35,544 bases of DNA, from positions 1 to 35,544 of the forward strand of contig JAHECY010000037.1 in NCBI GenBank assembly GCA_024641505.1, given 5' to 3'. How positions within the stretch are numbered: the stretch's first letter is position 1; every line of letters starts with the position of its first letter. The notes beneath the pieces are model-generated. The model ran no database searches. It had not been told where the DNA came from and was given only the letters and a program-made list of their open reading frames with translations. The DNA is from Gammaproteobacteria bacterium. GTDB lineage: Bacteria; Pseudomonadota; Gammaproteobacteria; SG8-11. Shown piece by piece: positions 28,547 to 35,544 of the stretch. A program made the translations under genes and the position numbers.

Positions 28547-29374
28547 ATGGCGAGATATTTAACAATAATCGGGATTGTGGTGCTGGGAGCATTGGTTCGC
28601 GCCCCTGCGGTGTACGCCGATTCCCGTGAGGATGTGCATGCGATCATGGAGCAATTGGGAGTTGTGCGTCTGGTGGACGACGTGCCTGAAATATTACGCG
28701 ACAGCATCGAGCAGCGGCGCAAGGAAACCGGATTGTCCCAGGACCAGTATCAGCGCATGGCGGATCTGTATGGTAAAACCTATGCGCCGGACGATATTGT
28801 CACGGCACTGGTGACCACGCTGGCCACGCAGATCAATGCCCAGGAGCTGGCGACACTGAAAAATCTGCTGGCGACGGAGCAAGCGCGGAAGTTGATTGGC
28901 TTGCGCGAGCATGCCGCCAGTGCGGCCGGGCTTGAGGCCATTCGGGAATTGGCGAAAGGCCATAAGGACAACGCCCTGTCGAAGAATCGCCAGACATTGC
29001 TGGAAACCTTCGACGAAGCCGCCGCCGATACCGAGTTTTTTATTGCGGCGCAGGCGCTGACCGTGTACAGCATCATGCGCGGTTTCAACACAGTGGATGA
29101 AAAATCCCGTGATCCCAAAGGCGACGCGGATACGCTGCTGCAGCTAATCTATGAACAGTTGCAGCGCCCCAGCCGGTACACCATCGCCATGACCTTGCGT
29201 TATACTTTTCGCGATGTGGAGGATCAGGAGCTGACGGATTTTATCCAGGTCTATCGGTTCGCGCCGGTGCAGAATTTTCTCGGCCGGGTAATGGAAGGCT
29301 TGCGTGCCGACATGTTGCAGCGCGTAGAGCGCATCTCTGATACGTTGTGTAAAGCCGGCAACTGCCCGAAGTAA
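28547..29374 (+). CDS. Secreted helical protein, DUF2059-like
   Basis: From ATG 28547 the protein has 275 residues with a signal peptide (RYLTIIGIVVLGALVRAPAVYA). ATG 28529 and TTG 28517 are alternative starts. The mature part is almost fully helical (VHAIMEQLGVVRLVDDVPEILRDSIEQRRKETGLSQDQYQRMADLY ... LATQINAQELATLKNLLATEQARKLIGL), similar in layout to DUF2059 proteins, including a second helical repeat at the C-terminus (TFRDVEDQELTDFIQVYRFAPVQNFLGRV). Two Cys lie close to the end. Role unknown; it should be periplasmic. Confidence 0.72.
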   Translation: MARYLTIIGIVVLGALVRAPAVYADSREDVHAIMEQLGVVRLVDDVPEILRDSIEQRRKETGLSQDQYQRMADLYGKTYAPDDIVTALVTTLATQINAQELATLKNLLATEQARKLIGLREHAASAAGLEAIRELAKGHKDNALSKNRQTLLETFDEAAADTEFFIAAQALTVYSIMRGFNTVDEKSRDPKGDADTLLQLIYEQLQRPSRYTIAMTLRYTFRDVEDQELTDFIQVYRFAPVQNFLGRVMEGLRADMLQRVERISDTLCKAGNCPK

Positions 29375-29379
29375 TCTGT

Positions 29380-29410
29380 GTGCGCAGTGTTGCAGCTGTC
29401 AGCTGCGCAC
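29380..29410. repeat. Hairpin after the DUF2059-like gene
   Basis: GTGCGCAG (29380-29387) pairs with CTGCGCAC (29403-29410); inside, GCAGCT / AGCTGC can form a second stem. It has no T-run, so it may stabilise the 3' end rather than act as a simple terminator. Confidence 0.55.
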
Positions 29411-29534
29411 GTAAGTCCAACCGGTCTGCAGACGTTTTCAACGCACGGCGTACCGGATGTTCCGGTAAGGCGCTGCCGTGGTGCTCGGTAAGCGCGGGGC
29501 TGATAGACGTCATCGCTATGATGTTGTCACTTCC

Positions 29535-29543
29535 TGCTATAAT
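29535..29543 (+). promoter_or_regulatory. Extended -10 promoter of corA
   Basis: TGCTATAAT is a perfect extended -10 (TGn plus TATAAT at 29538-29543). No good -35 is placed at the right distance, as is common for extended -10 promoters. Transcription would start near 29550, giving a leader of about 32 nt. Confidence 0.55.
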
Positions 29544-29581
29544 TCCTGATATTCCCATCATCGAATTATCGTGATTCCGCC

Positions 29582-30652
29582 ATGGCCTATTTTGCAAAAC
29601 GCTATCATCCCCCCGGTACCCCGCCGGGTACGCTGACGTCCGATGCGGCGGAAGCGGAAACGCACTATTCCATCAATGTCATTGGCGGTGAAAAAGACAG
29701 CATGATGGGGCGACAGCTTGGCAATGTGCAGGACTGCAAGCCATATCTGAGCAATCCCGATGCCTGCTGGTTTCATTTTCAAGGCGCCATGGATCCGGAG
29801 AGTATTCGTCAGTTGGGGGCGCTGTTCGACCTGCATTCACTCACCCTTGAAGATGTGCTCAATGTGGGGCAACGGCCCAAAATGGATGTCTTTGACGGCT
29901 ATCTGTTTGTCATCATGAGCTTGCCGGTGCGCACGGCGCATGGCCTGATGATAGAGCAGATCAGCCTGTTTATCGGTAAGAACTACGTGGTGAGCGTATG
30001 TCCGGGTCCCGAGGACCCGTTCGGCCCGATTCGCCAGCGCCTGCACAACGGCGGCATGCGCTTGCGCAAACATCAGAGCGACTATCTGCTCTATTCCCTG
30101 CTCGATATGATCATCGATCTGTGTTACCCGGTGCTGGAGGAGTTCGATGAGCGCATCGAGCAACTGGAGGATGAGGTGCTGAATCAACCGACACGCGGTT
30201 CCCTGCAGAATATCCACATCGCCAAACGGGAGCTGCAATTATTACGCAGGATGCTGTGGCCGCAGCGGGAGATCTTGCACGCCCTGAGCCGCGATGAATT
30301 TGCCGTGATTCAGGAGCACACGCAGATTTACTTCCGTGACTGTTATGACCACATCATCCAGATTCTCGAAATCATCGAAACTTATCGAGACACGACTTCC
30401 AGTTTGCTCGATGTGTATCTGTCGAGCGTCAGCAACCGGCTCAACGAGACCATGCGCTCATTGACGCTGCTGGCGACGGTGTTCATGCCCCTGACCTTTA
30501 TCGTCGGCCTGTACGGCATGAACTTCGATCGCGCCAGCCCTTTCAATATGCCGGAACTGGGTTGGCGCTACGGATATTTTCTGGTGTGGTTGCTGATGCT
30601 GGTGGTCGGAGCGCTGATGGTGGTTTTTTTCAAACGCCGGAAGTGGTGGTGA
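29582..30652 (+). CDS. corA: CorA-family magnesium/divalent-cation transporter
   Basis: The 356-residue protein has the CorA layout: an N-terminal cytoplasmic alpha/beta domain (LTLEDVLNVGQRPKMDVFDGYLFVIM), a long stalk helix, and two C-terminal membrane helices with the selectivity motif YGMNF (GMN at 312-314) and MPEL in the loop. The C-terminus is basic (FKRRKWW). CorA forms a pentameric channel for Mg2+ or, in some subgroups, Co2+/Ni2+ or Zn2+. Start ATG 29582 keeps a long hydrophilic N-terminus; no strong ribosome binding site is visible. Confidence 0.93.
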   Translation: MAYFAKRYHPPGTPPGTLTSDAAEAETHYSINVIGGEKDSMMGRQLGNVQDCKPYLSNPDACWFHFQGAMDPESIRQLGALFDLHSLTLEDVLNVGQRPKMDVFDGYLFVIMSLPVRTAHGLMIEQISLFIGKNYVVSVCPGPEDPFGPIRQRLHNGGMRLRKHQSDYLLYSLLDMIIDLCYPVLEEFDERIEQLEDEVLNQPTRGSLQNIHIAKRELQLLRRMLWPQREILHALSRDEFAVIQEHTQIYFRDCYDHIIQILEIIETYRDTTSSLLDVYLSSVSNRLNETMRSLTLLATVFMPLTFIVGLYGMNFDRASPFNMPELGWRYGYFLVWLLMLVVGALMVVFFKRRKWW

Positions 30653-30665
30653 GCAGCGCTTGCCT

Positions 30666-30702
30666 GTCCCCATGACTTCGCCGGCTGCGGAGTCATGGGG
30701 AC
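30666..30702. repeat. 12-bp perfect inverted repeat between convergent corA and nrdJb
   Basis: GTCCCCATGACT (30666-30677) and AGTCATGGGGAC (30691-30702) form a strong hairpin with a 13-nt loop between two converging genes. Neither side has a T-run. It probably acts as a shared 3' structure for both transcripts. Confidence 0.6.
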
Positions 30703-30726
30703 GGATCGGTTAAGTTAAGAGTTGCG

Positions 30727-31422
30727 TCAACCGCACTTGGAATCCCCGCAATTCAAGCACGTCATGCAGCCGTCCATCTTGATTACCGCCTTGGTGCTGC
30801 ACTTTACGCACAACTGCGCGGCCTCGGGAAATTCGCTGGCGGATTCTGCGGCCTGCTTATCGCGCCGGGTTTCAAACTGCTGGCGTTTTTCATTAATCAG
30901 CTTTTGCTGGTGTTCGTCCGGGCCGTCGTCCTTGATCATGCCGATAATGCGCAGATGACTTTCGATGACATCGCCGATTTCCGCTACCAGGGACGGCATG
31001 TACTTGCCGCCTTTCTTGAAATAGCCGCCGCGCGGGTCGAACACGGAACGCAGTTCGTCCACCAGAAAGGTGACATCGCCACCCTTGCGGAACACCGCAG
31101 AGATGATGCGCGTCAGGGCCACGATCCACTGGAAGTGGTCCATGTTCTTTGAGTTGATGAACACCTCGAAGGGGCGGCGCAGTTCGTGCTCGGTGCCGGG
31201 ATTCAGGATGATGTCGTTGACGGTCACATACAGGGAATGCTCCGATAACGGCGTTTTCACCTTGTAGGTGGAGCCCAGCAGCATGTCCGGGCGTTCCACC
31301 TTTTCATGCATGTGCACCACATTGCTTTTTTCCTTGCGCACTTCCTTGACGTCCACTTTGGGTTCATCCTTGGGTTTGGCCACGTTGTAGCCGGTGATTT
31401 TCTTTGTAATCTTGATGGTCAT
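30727..31422 (-). CDS. nrdJb: Class II ribonucleotide reductase, small C-terminal part NrdJb
   Basis: The 231-residue protein carries the TSCPD-type domain (FINSKNMDHFQWIVALTRIISAVFRKG, about 88-114) and a C-terminal Cys-rich tail (CVKC 205-208, CMTCLNC 219-225, C230), which in class II enzymes holds redox-active thiols and a zinc-binding site. In Pseudomonas aeruginosa the class II enzyme is split into NrdJa and NrdJb, which work together; the same layout is seen here, with nrdJb 45 nt downstream of nrdJa. A GGGAGAGC site lies before the ATG. The tail likely re-reduces the active-site disulfide after each turnover. Confidence 0.88.
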   Translation of the reverse strand: MTIKITKKITGYNVAKPKDEPKVDVKEVRKEKSNVVHMHEKVERPDMLLGSTYKVKTPLSEHSLYVTVNDIILNPGTEHELRRPFEVFINSKNMDHFQWIVALTRIISAVFRKGGDVTFLVDELRSVFDPRGGYFKKGGKYMPSLVAEIGDVIESHLRIIGMIKDDGPDEHQQKLINEKRQQFETRRDKQAAESASEFPEAAQLCVKCSTKAVIKMDGCMTCLNCGDSKCG

Positions 31423-31467
31423 GGTCTCTGCTCTCCCTCGATGTTCAGGTGGTAACGGAAGCTGCGG

Positions 31468-34400
31468 TCAGAACTTGCCGTAGTAGCCTTCTTTCATCGC
31501 GTCGTACAAATTGGCGGCGCTGTGGATCTCGCCGTCGTATTCAATTTCCTCGTTACCCTTGGCTTCGATCACCGTGCCGTCGTCCAGGGTGAAGCTGTAG
31601 GTGGTGTTCTCCAGGTCCTGCTCCTTGACCAGCACGCCTTGAAAGGCCTCCGGATTGAAGCGGAACGTGGTGCATCCCTTGAGGCCCTGCTCGTAGGCAT
31701 ATAAATAGATATCCTTGAAATCTTCGTAGGCGAAGTCCGTGGGCACGTTGGCGGTTTTGGAAATGGAAGAATCGATCCATTTCTGGGCCGCCGCCTGCAC
31801 GTCGACATGCTCCTTGGGAGAGATGTCCTCGGCGGAGACGAAATACTCCGGCAGGATCTCGCCTTCCCGTTTCGACAAGGGGGAGGCCTTGGCGTTGATC
31901 AATTGCCGGTAGGCCAGCAGTTCATAGGAGAAGACATCGATCTTTTCCTTGGTTTTCCGGCCTTCACGGATCACGTTCCGGGAGTATTGATGGGCGAAGC
32001 TGGGCTCGATGCCGTTGCTGGCGTTATTGGCCAGGGACAAGGAGATGGTGCCGGTGGGCGCGATGGACGAATGGTGGGTGAAGCGCGCGCCAACCTGGGC
32101 CAGTTCCGCCACTAGTTCCGGTTCGAATTCCGCCACCTGCTCCATGTAACGGCTGTATTTGGCGTGCAATACTTTGCCCTTGATGGTGTCACCCACATGC
32201 CAGCCGTCGACTTTCATCTCGGGCCGCTGCACCAGCATCGCTTCGTTGACCAGGAAATCCTGCTCCATGATCGGTGCCGGACCTTTTTCCAGGGACAGAT
32301 CCAGCGCGGTTTTCCAGCCTTCGATGGCCAGTTCCCGGGACACACGTTCGGTAAACTGCAGGGATTCCTTGGCGCCATAGCGCATGCGCAGCATGGTGAT
32401 TGCCGAGCCCAGGCCCAGGTAGCCCATGCCGTGACGGCGTTTGTTGCGGATTTCCGCTTCCTGGCCCGGCAGGGGCAGGCCGTTGATTTCCACCACGTTG
32501 TCCAGCATGCGGGTGAAAATGGCGACGGTCTTGCGGAAATTATCCCAATCGAAGCGCGCCTGGTCGGTGAACGGCTCCAGCACGAAGTTGGTGAGATTGA
32601 TCGATCCCAGCAGGCAGGAGCCGTAGGGGGGCAGGGGTTGCTCGCCGCAATTATGGGAGTGCAGGCCAGCGGCATCGAATGTGTTGATGCCCGGCACCTG
32701 TACATCATAGACATCTTCGGTACCGTGCGCGGCGACCTTTTCGACCCGGGCGACGTAGCGCTCATGATTGAGTTTGCGCTGGTACCGGTCCAGCGTCTGT
32801 TGCAGGCGTTGCATTTTATCGCTGTCGGTGAAACCGACATTCCGCGCAAAGGTTTCCAGGTTGCTGCCGCTGATTACCAGTTCGTGTTGGGCCTTGATGT
32901 TGTAACTCGCAGTGCCGCCCTTGCCGTCGGGCAGGTTGCTGGTGCCCGCCGGGCGCCGGTCGCGATAGATGCGTGTGACGATGCCCAGGCGCAGCAGCAT
33001 GCGTTGCGTGGCTTCCAGGATTGGCAAATCGGATTGCGACAGACGCACGCTGGCACCTTTTTGCTGGTTGCCCTGGACGCTGCCGTCGGCATCAAACAAA
33101 CCACGCAGGAAACCGCGATGAAAATCGCTGGAACTGCGTTCCATGGCGCCGGTAATCGCTTTGCCGCCGGGGGCCATGCCCAGTTCCTCGGCCAGGTGTT
33201 TGATGGCGGCGGTGGCAAGGCGGAATTCACCGCGGCCTGCTACCGGTAGCCAGCCGGTAAAATCATTGCGGTGCGGTAAAGTTTGGGCTGCTGCCAAGGC
33301 CGAATCCATGACGGCGCGCGTGGCCGCGGACAACTGCGGGGGCGCGCCGTTGACTGCCGCCGCCGGTTGCCACACGGATAACACCGCCTTGTCCTGTTTC
33401 AGGCAGCCATCGCCCACCAGTAAACCCATGAGATAACCCTGTTCCCGGGTATAAGCGCCGGACCAGGTGGTATTGCTGCTATGATCGTTTAATAACACCC
33501 GGTCACCGGGCAGCAATTTGCCTGCTTCGCACCATTGCGTATCGGTATGATAACGATCAAAACGGCTGACCCGGCGTACCCGATGATCGGCGGTCAGGCG
33601 CAGTTTATAACCTTCCGTGGTCTCCAGGCTGACGACGGCTTTGGTGGCGGTCTTGAAAAATCCGGCAGCGCTGCTGGCATGATCCCGGCCATCCACTCGC
33701 GCCAGGAAAGCCTGGCCGATGAGGTCGCTGACTTGCCGCGGACCCTGGGCGGTATGCACCCAGGTATCGGTGGTGACGCAGGGATTGGTGGCACGCACAT
33801 TCTCGCAGAACCAGTTGTTGTTCATCTCGTTGACCTTGTCGATGAGAATGAAGCCGGGTTCGGCGTAATCATAGGTGGAGGACATGATCACGTCCCACAC
33901 GCGCCGGGCGCGGATGGTGCGGTAGATCTTGCAGGCCACCTGACCTTGTTCGTTGCTGAGGTAAGGCGCGTTATAAGGAAAGTTGCGCCAGATCACGGTG
34001 TTGCTGTCGGTCAGGTCGATATTGTCCGCCTCCACTTCCTTGCGGGTCAGGGGGAAAGCCAGATGCCAGGGGCGGTCGTGGCGCACGGCTTCCATGAATT
34101 CGGTGGTGATCAATAAAGACAAGTTGAATTGGCGCAGGCGGCCGTCTTCCCGTTTGGCGCGGATGAATTCGAGTACGTCCGGATGGCCGATATCAAAGGT
34201 GGCCATCTGGGCGCCGCGGCGGCCCCCGGCGGAGGACACGGTAAAACACATCTTGTCGTAGATATCCATGAACGACAGCGGGCCGGAGGTGTAGGCGCCG
34301 GCGCCGGCCACGAACGCGCCCCGGGGGCGCAAGGTGGAAAATTCATAGCCGATACCGCAACCGGCCTTCAGGGTCAATCCGGCTTCATGGACCTTCTGCA

Positions 34401-34752
34401 GAATATCGTCCATGGAATCGGTAATCGTGCCGGAAACCGTGCAGTTGATGGTGGAGGTGGACGGTTTATAGGCCTGGGCACCGGCATTGGAAATAATACG
34501 CCCGGCGGGAATGGCGCCCTGGCGCAATGCCCAGAGGAAGCGCTCATTCCAAAGTTCGCGTTTTTCTTCAGTGGTTTCAACATCTGCCAGGGCTCTGGCG
34601 ACTCTCTTATAGGTATCGTCAATGGCTTCATCAACAGCCTGACCATTTTTGGTCTTCAGTCGATATTTCTTGTCCCAGATATCCATGGACGCGGCTTGGA
34701 AGGTAATGGCGTTTGCGGGTACGGCAACAGGCTGTAGTTTGGCTGCTTTCAT
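31468..34752 (-). CDS. nrdJa: Adenosylcobalamin-dependent (class II) ribonucleotide reductase NrdJa, with intein
   Basis: The 1094-residue precursor is a class II ribonucleotide reductase (extein 717 residues) that reduces ribonucleotides to deoxyribonucleotides with a B12-derived radical. Extein features are the barrel start INCTVSGTITDSMDDI (Cys104), CGIGYEFSTLRPRGA, SSAGGRRGAQMATFDIGHPDV, and after the intein CGEQPLPPYGSCLLGSINL, followed by APTGTISLSLANNASNGIEP. The intein (325-701) must be removed to join NP (323-324) to CGE. Class II enzymes need no oxygen, so they serve under low oxygen. It is one unbroken frame, so the host protein is intact after splicing. It is the first gene of the nrdJa-nrdJb operon. 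Confidence 0.95.
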   Translation of the reverse strand: MKAAKLQPVAVPANAITFQAASMDIWDKKYRLKTKNGQAVDEAIDDTYKRVARALADVETTEEKRELWNERFLWALRQGAIPAGRIISNAGAQAYKPSTSTINCTVSGTITDSMDDILQKVHEAGLTLKAGCGIGYEFSTLRPRGAFVAGAGAYTSGPLSFMDIYDKMCFTVSSAGGRRGAQMATFDIGHPDVLEFIRAKREDGRLRQFNLSLLITTEFMEAVRHDRPWHLAFPLTRKEVEADNIDLTDSNTVIWRNFPYNAPYLSNEQGQVACKIYRTIRARRVWDVIMSSTYDYAEPGFILIDKVNEMNNNWFCENVRATNPCVTTDTWVHTAQGPRQVSDLIGQAFLARVDGRDHASSAAGFFKTATKAVVSLETTEGYKLRLTADHRVRRVSRFDRYHTDTQWCEAGKLLPGDRVLLNDHSSNTTWSGAYTREQGYLMGLLVGDGCLKQDKAVLSVWQPAAAVNGAPPQLSAATRAVMDSALAAAQTLPHRNDFTGWLPVAGRGEFRLATAAIKHLAEELGMAPGGKAITGAMERSSSDFHRGFLRGLFDADGSVQGNQQKGASVRLSQSDLPILEATQRMLLRLGIVTRIYRDRRPAGTSNLPDGKGGTASYNIKAQHELVISGSNLETFARNVGFTDSDKMQRLQQTLDRYQRKLNHERYVARVEKVAAHGTEDVYDVQVPGINTFDAAGLHSHNCGEQPLPPYGSCLLGSINLTNFVLEPFTDQARFDWDNFRKTVAIFTRMLDNVVEINGLPLPGQEAEIRNKRRHGMGYLGLGSAITMLRMRYGAKESLQFTERVSRELAIEGWKTALDLSLEKGPAPIMEQDFLVNEAMLVQRPEMKVDGWHVGDTIKGKVLHAKYSRYMEQVAEFEPELVAELAQVGARFTHHSSIAPTGTISLSLANNASNGIEPSFAHQYSRNVIREGRKTKEKIDVFSYELLAYRQLINAKASPLSKREGEILPEYFVSAEDISPKEHVDVQAAAQKWIDSSISKTANVPTDFAYEDFKDIYLYAYEQGLKGCTTFRFNPEAFQGVLVKEQDLENTTYSFTLDDGTVIEAKGNEEIEYDGEIHSAANLYDAMKEGYYGKF
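32650..33780 (-). mobile_element. Intein with LAGLIDADG homing endonuclease inside nrdJa
   Basis: The element is 377 residues (precursor 325-701). Block A begins with the nucleophile Cys325 (CVTTDTWVHTAQG). Block B has TADH (387-390). Two LAGLIDADG-type helices are present: LMGLLVGDG (441-449) and LRGLFDADG (549-557), with Asp448 and Asp556 in the catalytic positions. The C-terminal blocks are VYDVQVPGINTF and LHSHN (His700, Asn701), then +1 Cys702. All residues for splicing and both endonuclease acids are in place, so the element looks active. The host frame NP|CGEQPL is restored by removal. Confidence 0.93.
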
Positions 34753-34820
34753 GGATGCGGATACCTCACGGTTATCGTAATTTATGGTGTTGTTCTGGGG
34801 GTTGATTGAAACTTACGCAA

Positions 34821-34836
34821 CCACAACATCTTGTGG
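34821..34836 (-). promoter_or_regulatory. NrdR-like box 1
   Basis: CCACAACATCTTGTGG has the CCACAA-N4-TTGTGG symmetry of NrdR boxes (ACAnnATnTTGT-like core). It lies just downstream of the proposed nrdJ start site, where a bound repressor would block transcription. Confidence 0.7.
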
Positions 34837-34848
34837 TGAAGTCCACGA

Positions 34849-34876
34849 AGTATAGACTATACGCGGTGTCTGTCCA
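34849..34876 (-). promoter_or_regulatory. Promoter of nrdJab
   Basis: On the minus strand TGGACA (34871-34876) and TATACT (34849-34854) are 16 nt apart, each 5 of 6 to consensus. Transcription would begin near 34842, placing NrdR-like box 1 at about +6 to +21 and leaving a 90-nt leader to nrdJa. Confidence 0.6.
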
Positions 34877-34986
34877 GCATTGAGGAGACCGAATGTTGAG
34901 TATTAAAACGACACTTAATCAATAACATAGATAAAACAAATAAATAGCTAAAGTATTCACAGGCTGTGCACAGGATTTAAACCGTG

Positions 34987-35002
34987 ACACAAGATGTTGT
35001 GG
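34987..35002 (+). promoter_or_regulatory. NrdR-like box 2
   Basis: ACACAAGATGTTGTGG; its reverse complement matches box 1 in 15 of 16 bases. It lies about 145 nt upstream of the nrdJ start and some 90 nt upstream of the proposed hsp20 -35. Boxes 1 and 2 start 166 nt apart, near 16 helical turns. Confidence 0.65.
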
Positions 35003-35091
35003 TGAGGCATTTATAGAATTTGGCCCCCAAGGCGCCATCTAGCGCGTCTCGGGGTACCAAGAGTAACAGGTCAATCCCGGAGCCGGAAACA

Positions 35092-35119
35092 TTGAAAAAC
35101 AGGTTCCCGGTCTTATATG
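35092..35119 (+). promoter_or_regulatory. Possible promoter of hsp20
   Basis: TTGAAA (35092-35097) and TATATG (35114-35119) are 16 nt apart. The -35 also resembles the heat-shock sigma32 type, but no CCCCAT-like -10 follows at 13-14 nt, so sigma70 is more likely from sequence alone. Confidence 0.4.
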
Positions 35120-35157
35120 AGCCGTAACTGTTAATTAAACTTCTGTGGAGTCTCAAT

Positions 35158-35544
35158 ATGAATGTGATTGCTTATGCACCCTGGTCGTCCAGGGACCGCT
35201 GGAATCGGGAAATGAATCAACTGGTTAATGGTTTGGCGCGATCGGAGCGCCGGGCATCCAATGCCTGGGTCCCGTTGGCGGATATCCGGGAGCAGGAAGA
35301 CGCCTACCTGCTGAGCCTGGATATTCCCGGGGTGGACCCCGCGACGGTCGATGTGCGGGTGGATAAGGGCGTGTTGACCATCGCCGGTGAACGGAAATCG
35401 GATATCAAGGTCGAATCGGGCACGGTGCGTAACCGTGAACGTGTGCAGGGCACATTCAGCCGCCGATTTAGCCTGCCGGAAGGGGTTGATGTTGAAAATA
35501 TACAGGCAGTGGGTAAGCATGGTGTGCTGACTGTTACCATCCCC
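35158..35544 (+). CDS. Hsp20/alpha-crystallin small heat-shock protein (3' end outside window)
   Basis: The frame starts at ATG 35158 (TGGAG 7 nt upstream) and is still open at the right edge after 129 codons. The N-terminal arm (MNVIAYAPWSSRDRWNREMNQL) is followed by the alpha-crystallin domain: WVPLADIREQEDAYLLSLDIPGVDPATVDVRVDKGVLTIAGERK, then a variable loop, then GTFSRRFSLPEGVDVENIQAVGKHGVLTVTIP. The missing part is probably only the IxI-type tail. These ATP-independent chaperones hold unfolding proteins in the cytoplasm. It is divergent from nrdJab. Confidence 0.93.
   Translation, partial: MNVIAYAPWSSRDRWNREMNQLVNGLARSERRASNAWVPLADIREQEDAYLLSLDIPGVDPATVDVRVDKGVLTIAGERKSDIKVESGTVRNRERVQGTFSRRFSLPEGVDVENIQAVGKHGVLTVTIP

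Noticed and set aside
32164-33249. 361-codon open frame on the plus strand
   Set aside because: It is antisense to nrdJa and the intein, both firmly identified, and has no recognisable domain or ribosome binding site.
35092-35119. Sigma32 heat-shock promoter for hsp20
   Set aside because: A TTGAAA is present but there is no CCCCAT-type -10 at the required 13-14 nt distance.

Overview
The window looks like a chromosomal segment of a gammaproteobacterium. The order parA-parB-atp operon-glmU-glmS is the arrangement found near oriC in many Gammaproteobacteria, and the protein sequences (split class II ribonucleotide reductase NrdJa/NrdJb, NrdR-type boxes, QmcA/NfeD pair) fit that group. I cannot name a genus. 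A quinone-linked FeS/NrfD/multiheme cytochrome cluster and a secreted DsrE-family protein hint at a respiratory or chemotrophic lifestyle, but this is inference.

Layout. 1-12438: core housekeeping block on the + strand: end of parA, parB, an F-type ATP synthase operon with two assembly-type genes in front (atpZ/I-like and atpI) and all eight structural genes, a clear terminator, then glmU and glmS for UDP-GlcNAc synthesis. 12439-13623: a gene-poor stretch with a 13-bp inverted repeat enclosing a possible miniature element, followed by one small hypothetical gene. 13920-17494: a four-gene respiratory cluster: a small Tat-like protein, a Tat-exported ferredoxin with four complete [4Fe-4S] motifs, an NrfD-type membrane protein and a membrane-anchored tetraheme cytochrome c. 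No molybdopterin subunit is present. 18141-18767: a secreted DsrE-family protein. 19003-19613: a broken O-methyltransferase that ends at an imperfect inverted repeat.

19608-28387 holds mostly minus-strand accessory genes: a lipoprotein with an SMP-30-like propeller, the NfeD/SPFH pair, a 47-residue peptide made only of Gly and Met with a strong ribosome binding site, a His-rich polytopic membrane protein, an HPF-cold-shock fusion, a small membrane protein, a secreted version of YqgE/AlgH and a small barrel-like protein. On the + strand in this part are a secreted DUF2251-like protein and a PilZ protein. 28547-30652: a secreted helical protein and CorA. 30727-34752: nrdJb and nrdJa on the minus strand; nrdJa is interrupted by a 377-residue LAGLIDADG intein placed exactly before the presumed thiyl-radical cysteine. 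Two nearly identical NrdR-like boxes in opposite orientation lie upstream, and a divergent hsp20 gene runs off the right edge.

The strongest points for follow-up are the active-site intein and its NrdR-box promoter, the Gly/Met peptide gene, the small Tat protein that shares a motif with the N-terminus of its ferredoxin neighbour, and the methyltransferase remnant cut at a hairpin.
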